This document shows positions 28,066-37,210 of a stretch of 64,000 nt of DNA, one piece after another (position 1 is the first letter of the stretch; each line of letters begins with the position of its first letter). Source of the stretch: Auraticoccus monumenti (GTDB lineage Bacteria; Actinomycetota; Actinomycetes; Propionibacteriales; Propionibacteriaceae); the NCBI RefSeq assembly GCF_900101785.1, contig NZ_LT629688.1, forward strand, positions 372,001-436,000. The letters are read 5' to 3'. A model generated the notes under the pieces. That model was not told the DNA's origin. It saw only the letters and a list, made by a program, of their open reading frames with translations, and ran no database searches. The position numbers were made by a program, and so were the translations under genes.

Positions 28066-28074
28066 GGGAGTGTG

Positions 28075-28157
28075 TGCGCGAGAGAGGATTTGAACCTCCA
28101 CGTCCCTAAGGACACTGGCACCTGAAGCCAGCGCGTCTGCCGTTCCGCCACTCGCGC
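28075..28157 (-). tRNA. tRNA-Leu (CAG anticodon)
   Basis: 83 nt. Acceptor stem GCGCGAG pairs with CTCGCGC, discriminator A at 28075, no encoded CCA. The D-arm (TGGCGGAACGGCAGACG) has the class II form, the anticodon stem CTGGC/GCCAG frames loop TTCAGGT (anticodon CAG, reads CUG codons), a long variable arm (TGTCCTTAGGGACG) and T-arm with GTTCAAAT follow. This tRNA is a common neighbour of fhaA in actinobacteria. Confidence 0.95.
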
Positions 28158-28191
28158 GAGTGGATCCACACCTGTGTGAACCAGCCGTGGA

Positions 28192-28197
28192 ACTCTA
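28192..28197 (-). promoter_or_regulatory. -10 box of tRNA-Leu
   Basis: TAGAGT on the minus strand, about 35 nt upstream of the mature 5' end. Confidence 0.5.
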
Positions 28198-28368
28198 GCA
28201 CGGGGCCGAGCGCACGCACGATTCGACGGCGCTCGTCCCACGGTGGCAGCACGATCGCCGCTACGGTCGGACCGAGGTCGGCAGCCCCGCGCCGACCGGT
28301 GCACGGTTTCGCCGCCTCACCCCTGAGCCGCATAGGATCAGGGCCGTCCGGCGTGCGGAGGGAGGGTC

Positions 28369-29079
28369 ATGGGCGTTTTCGAGCGGTTCGAGAAGCGGAT
28401 CGAGGGAGCCGTCAACGGCGTCTTCGCGCGCGCCTTCAAGGGGGACGTCCAGCCCGTGGAGATCGCGGCCCGGCTCCAGCGCGAGCTCGACTCCGAGGCC
28501 AAGCTGATGTCGCGGGACCGCCGGCTGGTGCCCAACGAGTTCGTGATCGGCCTCAGCGAGCACGACTACGAGCGCCTCACCCCCTACGGCAAGACCCTCA
28601 CCGGCGAGCTGATCCCCGAGCTGCGCCGCCACGCCTCCGAGCAGGGCTACGTCTTCAACGGCCCGATCATGATCCACTACGAGCTCGACGAGTCCCTCCC
28701 CACCGGCCGCTTCACCGTGGCCTCGGAGGCCGTCGCCGGGGTGGACGCCGAGCGTCCCGCCTCCACCACCCAGATCAACCGGGCCCAGCTGGTGCTCGAG
28801 GTCAACGGGATGCGGCACCCGCTGGTGCCCCCCGGTCTGGTCATCGGGCGCGGCACCGAGGCCGACCTGCGCATCAACGACCCCGGCATCTCCCGGCGCC
28901 ACGCGGAGATCTCGGTCCGCGACGAGGGCCGCGAGCTGTCGATCGAGATCAACGACCTGGGCTCCACCAACGGCATCGTGGTCAACGGCCAGCGGGTCCG
29001 CTCGGCCGCCCTGCAGGCCGGCACCCGCATCGAGATCGGCTCCACCCGGATGCTGGTGCACGCCCCCACGGGGCACTGA
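28369..29079 (+). CDS. fhaA: FHA domain protein FhaA (DUF3662 + FHA)
   Basis: 236 residues. N-terminal DUF3662 domain (GVFERFEKRIEGAVNGVFARAF, residues 2-23 region, to about 125), a short linker, and a C-terminal FHA domain from about residue 150 with the phosphothreonine-binding signature GRGTEADLRI, ISRRHAEI and LGSTNGIVVNG. FhaA reads phosphorylated partners of PknB; in mycobacteria it binds phosphorylated MviN/MurJ and slows wall synthesis. First gene of a six-gene operon. A TAGGAT -10 box at 28333-28338 and GGAGGG before the ATG support this start. Confidence 0.95.
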   Translation: MGVFERFEKRIEGAVNGVFARAFKGDVQPVEIAARLQRELDSEAKLMSRDRRLVPNEFVIGLSEHDYERLTPYGKTLTGELIPELRRHASEQGYVFNGPIMIHYELDESLPTGRFTVASEAVAGVDAERPASTTQINRAQLVLEVNGMRHPLVPPGLVIGRGTEADLRINDPGISRRHAEISVRDEGRELSIEINDLGSTNGIVVNGQRVRSAALQAGTRIEIGSTRMLVHAPTGH

Positions 29080-29080
29080 C

Positions 29081-29557
29081 GTGTCCGAACTCGTCGTCAC
29101 CCTGCTCAAGGTGCTGTTCCTGGCGCTGCTGTGGGTGTTCATCCTGTCGGCGGCCTCGGTCATCCGGACCGACCTGTTCGGCCGCACCGTCCAGGCCAGC
29201 GAGCTCCCCCAGCAGCTGGAGCAGCCGCTGCAGAAGCGCAGCCAGCGGCGCAAGGCGCGCCAGTCCCCGCGGGCGGTCGAGATCACCAACGGGGTCAAGG
29301 AGGGTCAGCGGGCCGACCTGTTCTCCGGTCCGGTGCTGATCGGGCGCAGCTCGGACTGCGCGATCCTGCTCGACGACGACTACGTCTCCACCCGGCACGC
29401 CCGCATCGACGCCGACAGCTCCGGCGGGTACTACGTCGAGGACCTCGGCTCCACGAACGGCACCTACGTCAACGGCCAGCGCATCACCGCCCCGACCACC
29501 ATCACGTTGGTGGACAGCGTGCGGATCGGCCGGACGGTGCTGAAGCTGGTGGTGTGA
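29081..29557 (+). CDS. fhaB: FHA domain membrane protein FhaB/FipA
   Basis: 158 residues from GTG 29081, 1 bp after the fhaA stop. One N-terminal transmembrane helix (residues 3-27: VVTLLKVLFLALLWVFIL and onward), a basic linker (KRSQRRKARQ), and a C-terminal FHA domain with GRSSDCAILLDDDYVSTRHARI and LGSTNGTYVNGQRI. Homologues are phosphorylated by PknA/PknB and help place divisome proteins under stress. Its stop shares one base with the ATG of the phosphatase gene. Confidence 0.95.
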   Translation: MSELVVTLLKVLFLALLWVFILSAASVIRTDLFGRTVQASELPQQLEQPLQKRSQRRKARQSPRAVEITNGVKEGQRADLFSGPVLIGRSSDCAILLDDDYVSTRHARIDADSSGGYYVEDLGSTNGTYVNGQRITAPTTITLVDSVRIGRTVLKLVV

Positions 29558-31149
29558 TGAGCCTGCAGCTGCGCTACGTGGCGCACTCCGAGATCGGCCT
29601 GGTGCGCAAGAACAACCAGGACTCCGGCTACGCGAGCCCCACCATGCTGGTGGTGGCCGACGGCATGGGCGGCGCGGCCGCGGGCGACCTGGCCTCCGCG
29701 GTGGCGATCTCGGAGGTCAAGGCCGCCGACGCCGAGCTCCGGCTGGCCGCGATGGCCGCCGAGCAGGAGGCGGCCGCCACCCCCGACGACCAGACCGCCA
29801 GCCCGGTGGCCGACACCCTCTCCGGGGCCGAGGGCGAGGGCGTCCCGGTCCTGCCGGCCGACCTCGAGGACATCGACCCGATCGCCCCCGACGACGTCAC
29901 CCTCGCCCTGGACGAGATGCTCCGCGTGCTGGCCGACATCGTCCGCCGGGCCAACGACCGCATCGCCGACCTGGTGGCCGCCGACCACTCGCTGGAGGGC
30001 ATGGGCACCACCCTGGACGCCGGCATGTTCGACGGGGAGCACCTGGCCCTGGCCCACATCGGCGACTCCCGGGTCTACCTGCTGCGTGACGGCGTGATGA
30101 CCCGCCTCACCCACGACCACTCCTGGGTGCAGAGCCTGGTCGACGACGGCCGGATCAGCCCCGAGGAGGCGGCCTACCACCCGCACCGCTCGCTGCTGCT
30201 GAAGGTCCTCAACGGCCAGCCGGCCAACGACCCCGACCTCAGCACCCACACGATGCTGCCCGGGGACCGGCTGCTGTTCTGCTCCGACGGGCTGTGCGGG
30301 CTGGTCGACGACGCCGTGATGGAGCCGGTGCTGGGCGGGGAGGACCCCGAGCAGGCGCTGCGCGAGCTGGTGGCCGAGGCCCACAGCGAGGGCGGCATCG
30401 ACAACATCACCATCGTCATCGCCGACCTCGTCGAGACCGACCCCGACACCCCGCTGCCCGAGGTGATGGTGCTCGGGGCCGCCGGCTCCACCGACATCCC
30501 CGACGTCGCGATCCGCTCCCGCACCATCGACCTCGGCGACGAGGAGGCCGACGGCGACCAGCCGGGCTCCGACGTCCCGGTCGCTCCCCCGCCGAGCCGC
30601 ACCTCCACCCCCCGCACCGCCCGCACCCCGCCGGACGGGGACGACGAGAGCGACCGCTACGCCCTGCAGGCGCCCCCGCCGCGGCACCGGCGGGTGATCC
30701 GGGTGGTGCTGACCCTGCTGCTGGCCGTCGTGCTGGTCGGTGGTGCGGCCACCGGTGCGGTGCTGTGGGGACGCACCCAGTACTTCGTGGGTCCGGCCGA
30801 GGAGCAGGTGGCGATCTACCGCGGCCTGCCCGACACCATCGGCGGCGTCGCCCTCAACCAGGTCTACGAGATCCAGCAGACGCCGATCGCCGACCTGCCG
30901 CTGCTCTACCAGGACCGGGTCCGCTCGACCATCGAGGCCCGCAGCCTGGCCGACGCCCGCAGCACCGTGGCCGAGCTCGCCTCGGTCTCCCGGGACTGCA
31001 TCCGCCAGCGCGAGGAGCGCGCGCAGGCCACCGAGTCCCCCACCCCGCGCCCGACGGACACGCCGCCGCCGGAGGCGACCGCCTCGCCGAGCGCGGGCAC
31101 CTCCCCCTCCCCCGATCCCGGACCGCTGCCCGAGGACGGGGCCTGCTGA
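29557..31149 (+). CDS. pstP: PP2C-type Ser/Thr phosphatase PstP/Stp
   Basis: 530 residues. Dephosphorylates PknB and its targets. PP2C metal ligands are all present: Asp22 (NQDSG), Asp35 (ADGMGG), Asp170 (GDSRVYLL), Asp244 (CSDGL) and Asp282 (IDNITIVI). A PP2C-foreign, acidic insert of about 55 residues lies at roughly 62-118, between the DGMGG strand and the next helix. After the catalytic domain comes a Pro/Thr-rich linker, a transmembrane helix (about 381-404), and an extracellular domain of about 90 residues with a Pro/Ser/Thr tail. ATG 29557 overlaps the fhaB stop by one base. Confidence 0.95.
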   Translation: MSLQLRYVAHSEIGLVRKNNQDSGYASPTMLVVADGMGGAAAGDLASAVAISEVKAADAELRLAAMAAEQEAAATPDDQTASPVADTLSGAEGEGVPVLPADLEDIDPIAPDDVTLALDEMLRVLADIVRRANDRIADLVAADHSLEGMGTTLDAGMFDGEHLALAHIGDSRVYLLRDGVMTRLTHDHSWVQSLVDDGRISPEEAAYHPHRSLLLKVLNGQPANDPDLSTHTMLPGDRLLFCSDGLCGLVDDAVMEPVLGGEDPEQALRELVAEAHSEGGIDNITIVIADLVETDPDTPLPEVMVLGAAGSTDIPDVAIRSRTIDLGDEEADGDQPGSDVPVAPPPSRTSTPRTARTPPDGDDESDRYALQAPPPRHRRVIRVVLTLLLAVVLVGGAATGAVLWGRTQYFVGPAEEQVAIYRGLPDTIGGVALNQVYEIQQTPIADLPLLYQDRVRSTIEARSLADARSTVAELASVSRDCIRQREERAQATESPTPRPTDTPPPEATASPSAGTSPSPDPGPLPEDGAC

Positions 31150-32570
31150 TGGCGCTGCTGACCGAGATGCCGAGCGTGGTCGTGGTCCACCGCAAGCGGC
31201 GCGGCGTCGAGCTGGCGATGGTGCTCTTCGCCCAGGCCCTCGGCATCGGCGCCTACGCCCTGGTGCACCTCAACCAGGGTCAGCCGCTGCCCGACGACCT
31301 CCCGTTCGCCGCGGCCGCCTGGGTGGCGCTGGGGCTGGTCGCCCACCTGGTGGTCCGGTTCCGGCTGCCCTACGCCGACCCGCTGCTGCTGCCCTGCGTG
31401 CTGCTGCTCAACGGTCTCGGCCTGGTCATGATCCACCGGATCGACATCATCAACGAGCCCGCCACGTCGGGGGCCACCCAGCAGCTGATGTGGACGGCCC
31501 TGGGGGTGGCCCTGCTGGTGGCCACCGCGCTGCTGCTGCGCGACCACCGGCCGCTGATCCGCTTCACCTACACCCTCGGTCTGCTCGGTCTGCTGCTGCT
31601 GCTGCTCCCGCTGGCCCCGGTGATCGGCTCCGAGCAGTTCGGCGCCAAGATCTGGATCCAGGTGGCCGGGTTCTCCTTCCAACCCGCCGAGGTGGCCAAG
31701 GTGGTGCTGGCCATCGCCTTCTCCTCCTACCTGGTGGAGAAGCGCGACGTGCTGGCCCTGGCCGGGATGCGGGTGATCGGCATCGACCTCCCGCGCGCCC
31801 GCGACCTCGGCCCGATCGCGCTGGTCTGGGTGGCGAGCATGGTGGTGCTGGTCTACCAGCGCGACCTGGGGACGTCCCTGCTGTTCTTCGGCCTGTTCGT
31901 GATGATGCTCTACGTCTCCACCGAGCGCCCCGGCTGGGCGGTGCTGGGCACCCTGATGTTCGCGGTGGGTGCCGGCGCCGCGGTGCTGCTGGCCGACCGG
32001 GTGGGCCAGCTGTCCCACGTCGGGGTGCGGATCGACTCCTGGCTGGACCCCTTCTCCGACGTCGACCAGAACGGCCAGATCATCGCCGCCCAGTTCGGCA
32101 TGGCCTGGGGCGGGCTGCTGGGCACCGGCCTGGGCCTCGGACGTCCCGGTCTCACCCCGCTGGCGCGCAGCGACTTCATCGCCGCCGCCGTCGGGGAGGA
32201 GCTGGGGATGGCCGGGCTGATGGCGGTGATCACCCTGTACGGCGTCATCGTCGCCCGCGGGCTGCGGACCGGGCTGGCCGCCAAGGACCACTTCGGCAAG
32301 CTGCTGGCCACCGGGCTCTCCTTCGTGCTGGCCCTGCAGGTCTTCACGATCATCGGCGGGGTCACCCGGCTGCTCCCGCTCACCGGCCTGACCACCCCGT
32401 TCATGTCCCAGGGCGGTTCGTCGATGATCGCGAACTGGGTGATCGTGGCCCTGCTGCTGGTGATCAGCCACCAGGCCCGCAAGCCGGCCGCGACCCGCCT
32501 GGAGGCCTCCCCCGACGCCGAGGAGACCCAGGTCATCCCGACCGCCCGGCTGCTGGGAGGTCGTCGGTGA
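31149..32570 (+). CDS. rodA: Peptidoglycan glycosyltransferase RodA (SEDS family)
   Basis: 473 residues with about 12 transmembrane segments. SEDS polymerase that builds glycan strands with its partner transpeptidase. Family motifs: KIWIQVAGFSFQPAEVAKVVLAI (the QPAE block), VYQRDLGTSLLFFG with the catalytic-region Asp, and GGSSMIANWVIVALLL near the end (PFMSQGGSS). ATG 31149 shares a base with the pstP stop. The next gene, pbpA, overlaps by 4 bp, so the two enzymes are made as a translationally coupled pair. Confidence 0.95.
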   Translation: MALLTEMPSVVVVHRKRRGVELAMVLFAQALGIGAYALVHLNQGQPLPDDLPFAAAAWVALGLVAHLVVRFRLPYADPLLLPCVLLLNGLGLVMIHRIDIINEPATSGATQQLMWTALGVALLVATALLLRDHRPLIRFTYTLGLLGLLLLLLPLAPVIGSEQFGAKIWIQVAGFSFQPAEVAKVVLAIAFSSYLVEKRDVLALAGMRVIGIDLPRARDLGPIALVWVASMVVLVYQRDLGTSLLFFGLFVMMLYVSTERPGWAVLGTLMFAVGAGAAVLLADRVGQLSHVGVRIDSWLDPFSDVDQNGQIIAAQFGMAWGGLLGTGLGLGRPGLTPLARSDFIAAAVGEELGMAGLMAVITLYGVIVARGLRTGLAAKDHFGKLLATGLSFVLALQVFTIIGGVTRLLPLTGLTTPFMSQGGSSMIANWVIVALLLVISHQARKPAATRLEASPDAEETQVIPTARLLGGRR

Positions 32571-34006
32571 ACCGCCCGATCCGCCGCGTCGCCCTGGTCT
32601 GCATGGTGCTGTTCGGGCTGCTGCTCGGCAACGGCACGTTCCTGATCGTGGTGCAGCAGAACAGCCTGAACGCCAACCCGCTGAACCGCCGGGTCCGCGA
32701 CGCCGAGTTCTCCCAGGACCGGGGCGCGATCCTGGTCGGCACCACCCCCATCGCCGAGACCCGGGCCTCGGACGGGGACTTCCGCTACCAGCGGGTCTAC
32801 CCCGACCCCGAGCTCTACGCCCACGTCACCGGCTGGTACTCCTACGACCGCGCCCGCTCGGGGCTGGAGGAGAGCTACAACACCGAGCTCGCCGGCACCG
32901 ACGACTCCCTCTTCGTCCGCCGGCTGGTGGACCTGGTCACCGGACGCACCCCGGAGGGCGCCAGCATCACCACCACCATCGACCCCGACGCCCAGCGCGC
33001 CGCGGCCGAGGCCCTCGGCGACACCAAGGGGGCCGTGGTGGCCCTGGACCCGCAGACCGGTGCGGTGCTGGCCATGGTCAGCCACCCCAGCTACGACCCC
33101 AACCGCATCGCCGACGCGGAGGACGTCCAGGCCGCCAACGAGGCCTACACCGAGCTGGCCGAGGACGAGGACAACCCGCTGGCCAACCGGGCGGCGCGCG
33201 AGGTCTACCCACCCGGCTCGACCTTCAAGCTGGTCACCGCGGCGGCCGCCCTGGAGTCGGGGATGGCACCCGACGCCGAGCTCGACTCCCCCGAGCTGCT
33301 GCGTCTCCCCGGCACCACCACCGACCTCGGCAACGACACCGACTGCGGCGGCGAGACCACCACGCTGGACCGCGCCCTGCAGGTGTCGTGCAACACCGCC
33401 TTCGCCAACCTCGGCGTCGACCTCGGTGCGGACGCGCTGCGCCAGCAGGCCGAGGCCTTCGGCTTCGGCACCCGCCACCTGGCCGACCTCAACGGGGTGG
33501 CCAGCCGCTTCCCCGAGGCCCCCGACGACGCCCAGACCGCCCTCAGCGCGATCGGGCAGTTCGACGTCGCCGCGTCCCCGCTGCAGATGGCGATGGTGGC
33601 CGCCGCGGTGGCCAACGACGGCGTGGTGATGGAGCCGTACCTGGTGGACCAGGTCCGCGCCCCCAACCTGTCGGTGCTGCGGCAGACCCGCCCCCAGGAG
33701 CTGGGCCGGGCGATGTCGGCGGAGAACGCCGCCGAGCTGCAGCAGATGATGGTCAACGTCGTCCAGGACGGCACCGGCACCAACGCCCGCCTGGACGGGA
33801 TCGAGGTCGGCGGCAAGACCGGCACCGCGCAGTCCGACCTGTCCCGCAACCCCTTCGCCTGGTTCGTCTCCGCAGCCCCGATGGACGACCCGCAGGTGGC
33901 CGTCGCGGTCTTCGTCGAGGACGCCGACATCGCCCGCAACGACATCGCCGGCGGCAGGCTCGCCGCCCCCATCGCCCGGGCCGTGACCGAGGCGGTGGTC
34001 CGGTGA
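32567..34006 (+). CDS. pbpA: Penicillin-binding protein PbpA (class B transpeptidase)
   Basis: 479 residues. Short cytosolic start, one transmembrane anchor (residues 6-27), a dimerisation domain, then the transpeptidase with all three penicillin-binding motifs: STFK (in YPPGSTFKLVT), SCN (QVSCNTAF) and KTG (GGKTGTAQ). Cross-links peptidoglycan together with RodA. GTG 32567 overlaps the rodA stop by 4 bp; upstream open frame belongs to a shadow of rodA. It is followed by a 109-bp gap and pknB. Confidence 0.95.
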   Translation: MNRPIRRVALVCMVLFGLLLGNGTFLIVVQQNSLNANPLNRRVRDAEFSQDRGAILVGTTPIAETRASDGDFRYQRVYPDPELYAHVTGWYSYDRARSGLEESYNTELAGTDDSLFVRRLVDLVTGRTPEGASITTTIDPDAQRAAAEALGDTKGAVVALDPQTGAVLAMVSHPSYDPNRIADAEDVQAANEAYTELAEDEDNPLANRAAREVYPPGSTFKLVTAAAALESGMAPDAELDSPELLRLPGTTTDLGNDTDCGGETTTLDRALQVSCNTAFANLGVDLGADALRQQAEAFGFGTRHLADLNGVASRFPEAPDDAQTALSAIGQFDVAASPLQMAMVAAAVANDGVVMEPYLVDQVRAPNLSVLRQTRPQELGRAMSAENAAELQQMMVNVVQDGTGTNARLDGIEVGGKTGTAQSDLSRNPFAWFVSAAPMDDPQVAVAVFVEDADIARNDIAGGRLAAPIARAVTEAVVR

Positions 34007-34115
34007 GGACCACCCGCCCGCAGCGCGTCCAGGGCGCCCGACGACGCCGGTGGGCCCCCCGCCCACCGCGCCAGCTGTGCGCCGCCCGCGGCGTCACGAG
34101 GAAGGACCGCAACCG

Positions 34116-35984
34116 ATGACGTTGCTCGGAGACCGCTACGAGCTCGGAGAGCCGCTGGGCCGAGGTGGCATGGCCGAGGTTCGCCGTGCCACCGACACCC
34201 GCCTGAACCGCCAGGTGGCGGTCAAGCGGCTGCGCGCCGACCTCGCCGCCGACCCCACCTTCCAGGCCCGGTTCCGTCGTGAGGCGCAGTCCGCGGCCGG
34301 GCTGAACCACCCCAACATCGTGGCCGTCTACGACACCGGCGAGGACTTCGACGACCGGGCCGGCATCGCGATCCCCTACATCGTGATGGAGCTGGTCGAG
34401 GGCTCGACGCTGCGCGACGTCCTCCGCGACGGCCGCAAGATCATGCCCGAGCGGGCGCTGGAGATCATGCAGGGCGTGCTGGAGGCCCTCAGCTACAGCC
34501 ACCGGGCCGGCATCGTGCACCGCGACATCAAGCCCGCCAACGTGATGCTGACCCCCAGCGGCACGATCAAGGTGATGGACTTCGGCATCGCCCGCGCGAT
34601 GGCCGACACCTCCGCCACCATGACCCAGACCGCGGCGGTGATCGGCACCGCGCAGTACCTCTCCCCCGAGCAGGCCCGCGGGGAGACCGTGGACGCCCGC
34701 AGCGACCTCTACTCCGCCGGCTGCCTGCTCTACGAGCTGCTGGTGGGGCGTCCGCCGTTCGTGGGCGACTCCCCGGTCAGCGTGGCCTACCAGCACGTCC
34801 GCGAGCAGCCCGTCCCGCCGAGCCAGCTCGACCCGCTGATCACCCAGCCGATCGACGCCGTCGTGCTCACCGCGCTGGCCAAGGACGCCGACGCCCGCTA
34901 CCAGAACGCGCGCGAGATGAGCGACGACATCGGCCGGCTGCTGACCGGCCAGGAGGTGACCACCGTGCTGCCCCCAGCGGCTGCCGCGGTGGGGGCGGGC
35001 GCGGCCGCCACCCAGGTGCTCGGCCCCTCGGCCGCCACCCCAGTGACCGCGGCCAGCGCCGGCTCCCCCCTCGAGCAGGAGGTGGTCGAGCTGTCCGAGG
35101 AGGAGGACGAGCCGGCCCGCCGGTGGCCCTGGGTGCTGGTGGCGGTGCTGGCCCTGCTGGTCATCGCCGGCGCCGTGGCCGCGGGCGTCTTCCTGCTCAA
35201 CCCGCCGGACGAGCGCGCGAACCCCAGCGCCTCCCCGAGCGTCGAGACCGTCGCGGTGCCGGCCGTCTACGGCGTCACCGAGGGCGTGGCCCGCAACAAC
35301 CTGGAGGGCCAGGGGCTGGAGATGGAGGTCGAGGAGGAGCGCGGTGCCGACGACTCCTCCGTGGGCACCGTCACCAACCAGGACCCGCCGGCCAACCAGC
35401 TGGTCCCGGTGGGGAGCACGGTCATCGTCACGATCAACATCGGTCCCGAGCAGGCCGACATCCCCGGCAACCTGGTCGGGACGTCCCGGGAGGACGCCGT
35501 CGACGCCCTGGTCGACGCCGGCTTCGACGAGGACAACATCCGCATCGAGGAGGCCACCGACGAGTCCGGTGACGCCGAGCCGGACGAGGTGCTCGCGGTG
35601 GACCCGTCGGAGGGCACCGAGGTCAGCACCGACACCGACGTGACCCTCACCGTGGCCACCGGTCAGTCCGAGGTCCCCCGGTGGATCGGCTTCAACGAGC
35701 AGGCGGTCCGCGCCGACGCCCAGCAGCGCGGGTTCACCGACGTCGTCTTCGAGGAGGAGGAGAGCGACGAGGCCGACCCCGACTCGGTGATCAGCACCGA
35801 CCCCGAGGCGGGCACCCTCGTCGACCGCGGCGACCAGATCACGGTCACCCTGGCCGAGGCTCCTGCACCGGAGCCGGAACCGGACCCGGAACCGGAGCCG
35901 ACGCCGTCGGACACGCCCGAGCCCAGCGCCACCCCCGACGAGCCGGAGGACTCGCCCTCCCCGAGCCCCACCCCCACCGGCTGA
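34116..35984 (+). CDS. pknB: Ser/Thr protein kinase PknB with PASTA repeats
   Basis: 622 residues. Kinase domain 8-275: glycine loop GRGGMAEV, Lys37 (VAVKR), catalytic HRD Asp137 (IVHRDIKPAN), DFG Asp155, activation loop with TMTQTAAVIGT. A juxtamembrane acidic linker leads to one transmembrane helix (about 337-361) and three extracellular PASTA domains (about 371-436, 437-510, 511-577) that bind muropeptides; most mycobacterial PknB has four. The C-terminal tail is Pro/Glu/Ser-rich. Start ATG 34116 follows GAGGAAGGA. pknA is missing from its usual slot before this gene. A strong terminator ends the operon. Confidence 0.96.
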   Translation: MTLLGDRYELGEPLGRGGMAEVRRATDTRLNRQVAVKRLRADLAADPTFQARFRREAQSAAGLNHPNIVAVYDTGEDFDDRAGIAIPYIVMELVEGSTLRDVLRDGRKIMPERALEIMQGVLEALSYSHRAGIVHRDIKPANVMLTPSGTIKVMDFGIARAMADTSATMTQTAAVIGTAQYLSPEQARGETVDARSDLYSAGCLLYELLVGRPPFVGDSPVSVAYQHVREQPVPPSQLDPLITQPIDAVVLTALAKDADARYQNAREMSDDIGRLLTGQEVTTVLPPAAAAVGAGAAATQVLGPSAATPVTAASAGSPLEQEVVELSEEEDEPARRWPWVLVAVLALLVIAGAVAAGVFLLNPPDERANPSASPSVETVAVPAVYGVTEGVARNNLEGQGLEMEVEEERGADDSSVGTVTNQDPPANQLVPVGSTVIVTINIGPEQADIPGNLVGTSREDAVDALVDAGFDEDNIRIEEATDESGDAEPDEVLAVDPSEGTEVSTDTDVTLTVATGQSEVPRWIGFNEQAVRADAQQRGFTDVVFEEEESDEADPDSVISTDPEAGTLVDRGDQITVTLAEAPAPEPEPDPEPEPTPSDTPEPSATPDEPEDSPSPSPTPTG

Positions 35985-35996
35985 CCGAGAACGCAG

Positions 35997-36031
35997 CGAC
36001 GGCCCCGACCCCGCGAGGGTCGGGGCCGTCG
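35997..36031. terminator. Operon terminator hairpin (also serves crgA side)
   Basis: Perfect 15-bp stem (35997-36011 with 36017-36031) and 5-nt loop, 12 nt after the pknB stop and 26 nt before the convergent crgA stop. Confidence 0.85.
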
Positions 36032-36057
36032 TCGTCCTCGGGCCGGGCGCGTCGCCG

Positions 36058-36330
36058 TCAGCGCCAGAGGGTGGCGATCACGAACGAGCTGGCCATCAGG
36101 CCCATGCCGATCAAGATGTTCCAGTCGCCCAGGTCGGTCAGCAGCGGCACGGTGGAGCCGGTGGTGCTGGAGATGTAGTAGGTCACCAGCCAGGCCACGC
36201 CCAGCAGACCGACGGTGATGAACACCGGCGGCACCCAGCGGCGGCTGGTCGGGGACTTCAGCGCCGCGGCGGAGCCGCGCTCACGTCGCCTGCGGTTGGT
36301 GACGCTCTTGCGCACCTTGGATTCGGGCAC
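36058..36330 (-). CDS. crgA: Cell division protein CrgA
   Basis: 90 residues. Basic N-terminal region (KSVTNRRRRERGS), two transmembrane helices (about 34-53 and 69-87), and the short extracellular loop with GDWNILIG between them, as in the CrgA family. CrgA binds FtsZ, FtsQ and PBPs and helps place the septum. GTG 36330 has GAGGAGG upstream; the frame upstream is a shadow of the DUF881 gene. Convergent with pknB, divergent from DUF881. This neighbourhood matches the mycobacterial order. Confidence 0.93.
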   Translation of the reverse strand: MPESKVRKSVTNRRRRERGSAAALKSPTSRRWVPPVFITVGLLGVAWLVTYYISSTTGSTVPLLTDLGDWNILIGMGLMASSFVIATLWR

Positions 36331-36438
36331 CGGTCCTCCTCGTGTCCCCAGCTGGTCGGGGTTCCTGGGTAGCGTAGTCACTGGACCAGCGGTTGGCACC
36401 TCGCCCACCCGGGCGGACGGCGCGAGAGGGGGGGCGAC

Positions 36439-37206
36439 ATGGGGTGGTGGCAACGGGCCCGCGCGCGGGTGAGGCACCGGGTGCGCCGCGACCGACCGAC
36501 TCCCCGACGTCGGCTGCTGACCGTGGCGGTCTGCTTCGTGGCCGGGCTGATGATCACCGTCTCGGCCATCAACGCCCGCGGCACCGACCTGCGCCCCGGG
36601 CGCAACACCGACCTGGTGGACCTGGTCCGCAGCGAGGCCGCCCGCAGCAGCGAGCTCGCCGGCCGGGTCAGCGACCTGCGCGCCGAGGTGGACCAGATGG
36701 CCACGGGGGCGGGGAGCACCGGTGAGGACGTCGAGCGCTCGGCGAGGCTGGGCCAGCAGGTCGGCCTGGACCCGGTCGGCGGACCCGGCGTCACCGTCAC
36801 CCTCACCGACGCCCCGGCCAGCATCGACCCCGTCGGCGTCGACGGCGACCTGCTGGTCGTGCACCAGCAGGACATCCAGGCGGTGGTGAACGTGCTCTGG
36901 CAGGGCGGCGCCGAGGCGATGACGATCCAGGGCCAGCGGGTCATCTCCACCACCGGCATCAAGTGCGTCGGGAACACCGTGGTGCTGCACGGCATCCCCT
37001 ACGCCCCGCCCTACGTCATCTCCGCGGTGGGTGAGCCGGGGGCGCTGGAGGCCGCGCTGGCCGGCTCGGAGTACGTCGGGGTGTACCGCCAGTACGTCGA
37101 CGCCTACGGGCTGGGCTACGAGCAGCGGGCCGAGACCCGGCTGGAGCTGCCCGGCTTCACCGGCGTCACCACCCTGCGGTGGGCCCGGACCGGCGCCGTG
37201 GGCTGA
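36439..37206 (+). CDS. DUF881 family membrane-anchored protein
   Basis: 255 residues. Basic cytosolic start (RARARVRHRVRRDRP), one transmembrane helix (about 27-45), a coiled-coil-like stretch (SEAARSSELAGRVSDLRAEVD, part), then the DUF881 domain with the GPGVTVTLTDAP and LLVVHQQDIQAVVNVLW motifs and ISTTGIKCVGN. Adjacent to crgA in many actinobacteria and thought to act in division or envelope work, although the biochemical role is open. TAGCGT at 36370-36375 is a likely -10 box, leaving a leader of about 60 nt. Confidence 0.9.
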   Translation: MGWWQRARARVRHRVRRDRPTPRRRLLTVAVCFVAGLMITVSAINARGTDLRPGRNTDLVDLVRSEAARSSELAGRVSDLRAEVDQMATGAGSTGEDVERSARLGQQVGLDPVGGPGVTVTLTDAPASIDPVGVDGDLLVVHQQDIQAVVNVLWQGGAEAMTIQGQRVISTTGIKCVGNTVVLHGIPYAPPYVISAVGEPGALEAALAGSEYVGVYRQYVDAYGLGYEQRAETRLELPGFTGVTTLRWARTGAVG

Positions 37207-37210
37207 GCCC

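Noticed and set aside
30740-32566. Upstream extension of pbpA through the rodA gene
   Set aside because: Composition is shadow-like (Arg/Pro/Ala) and the PBP starts with its transmembrane anchor at GTG 32567, overlapping the rodA stop.
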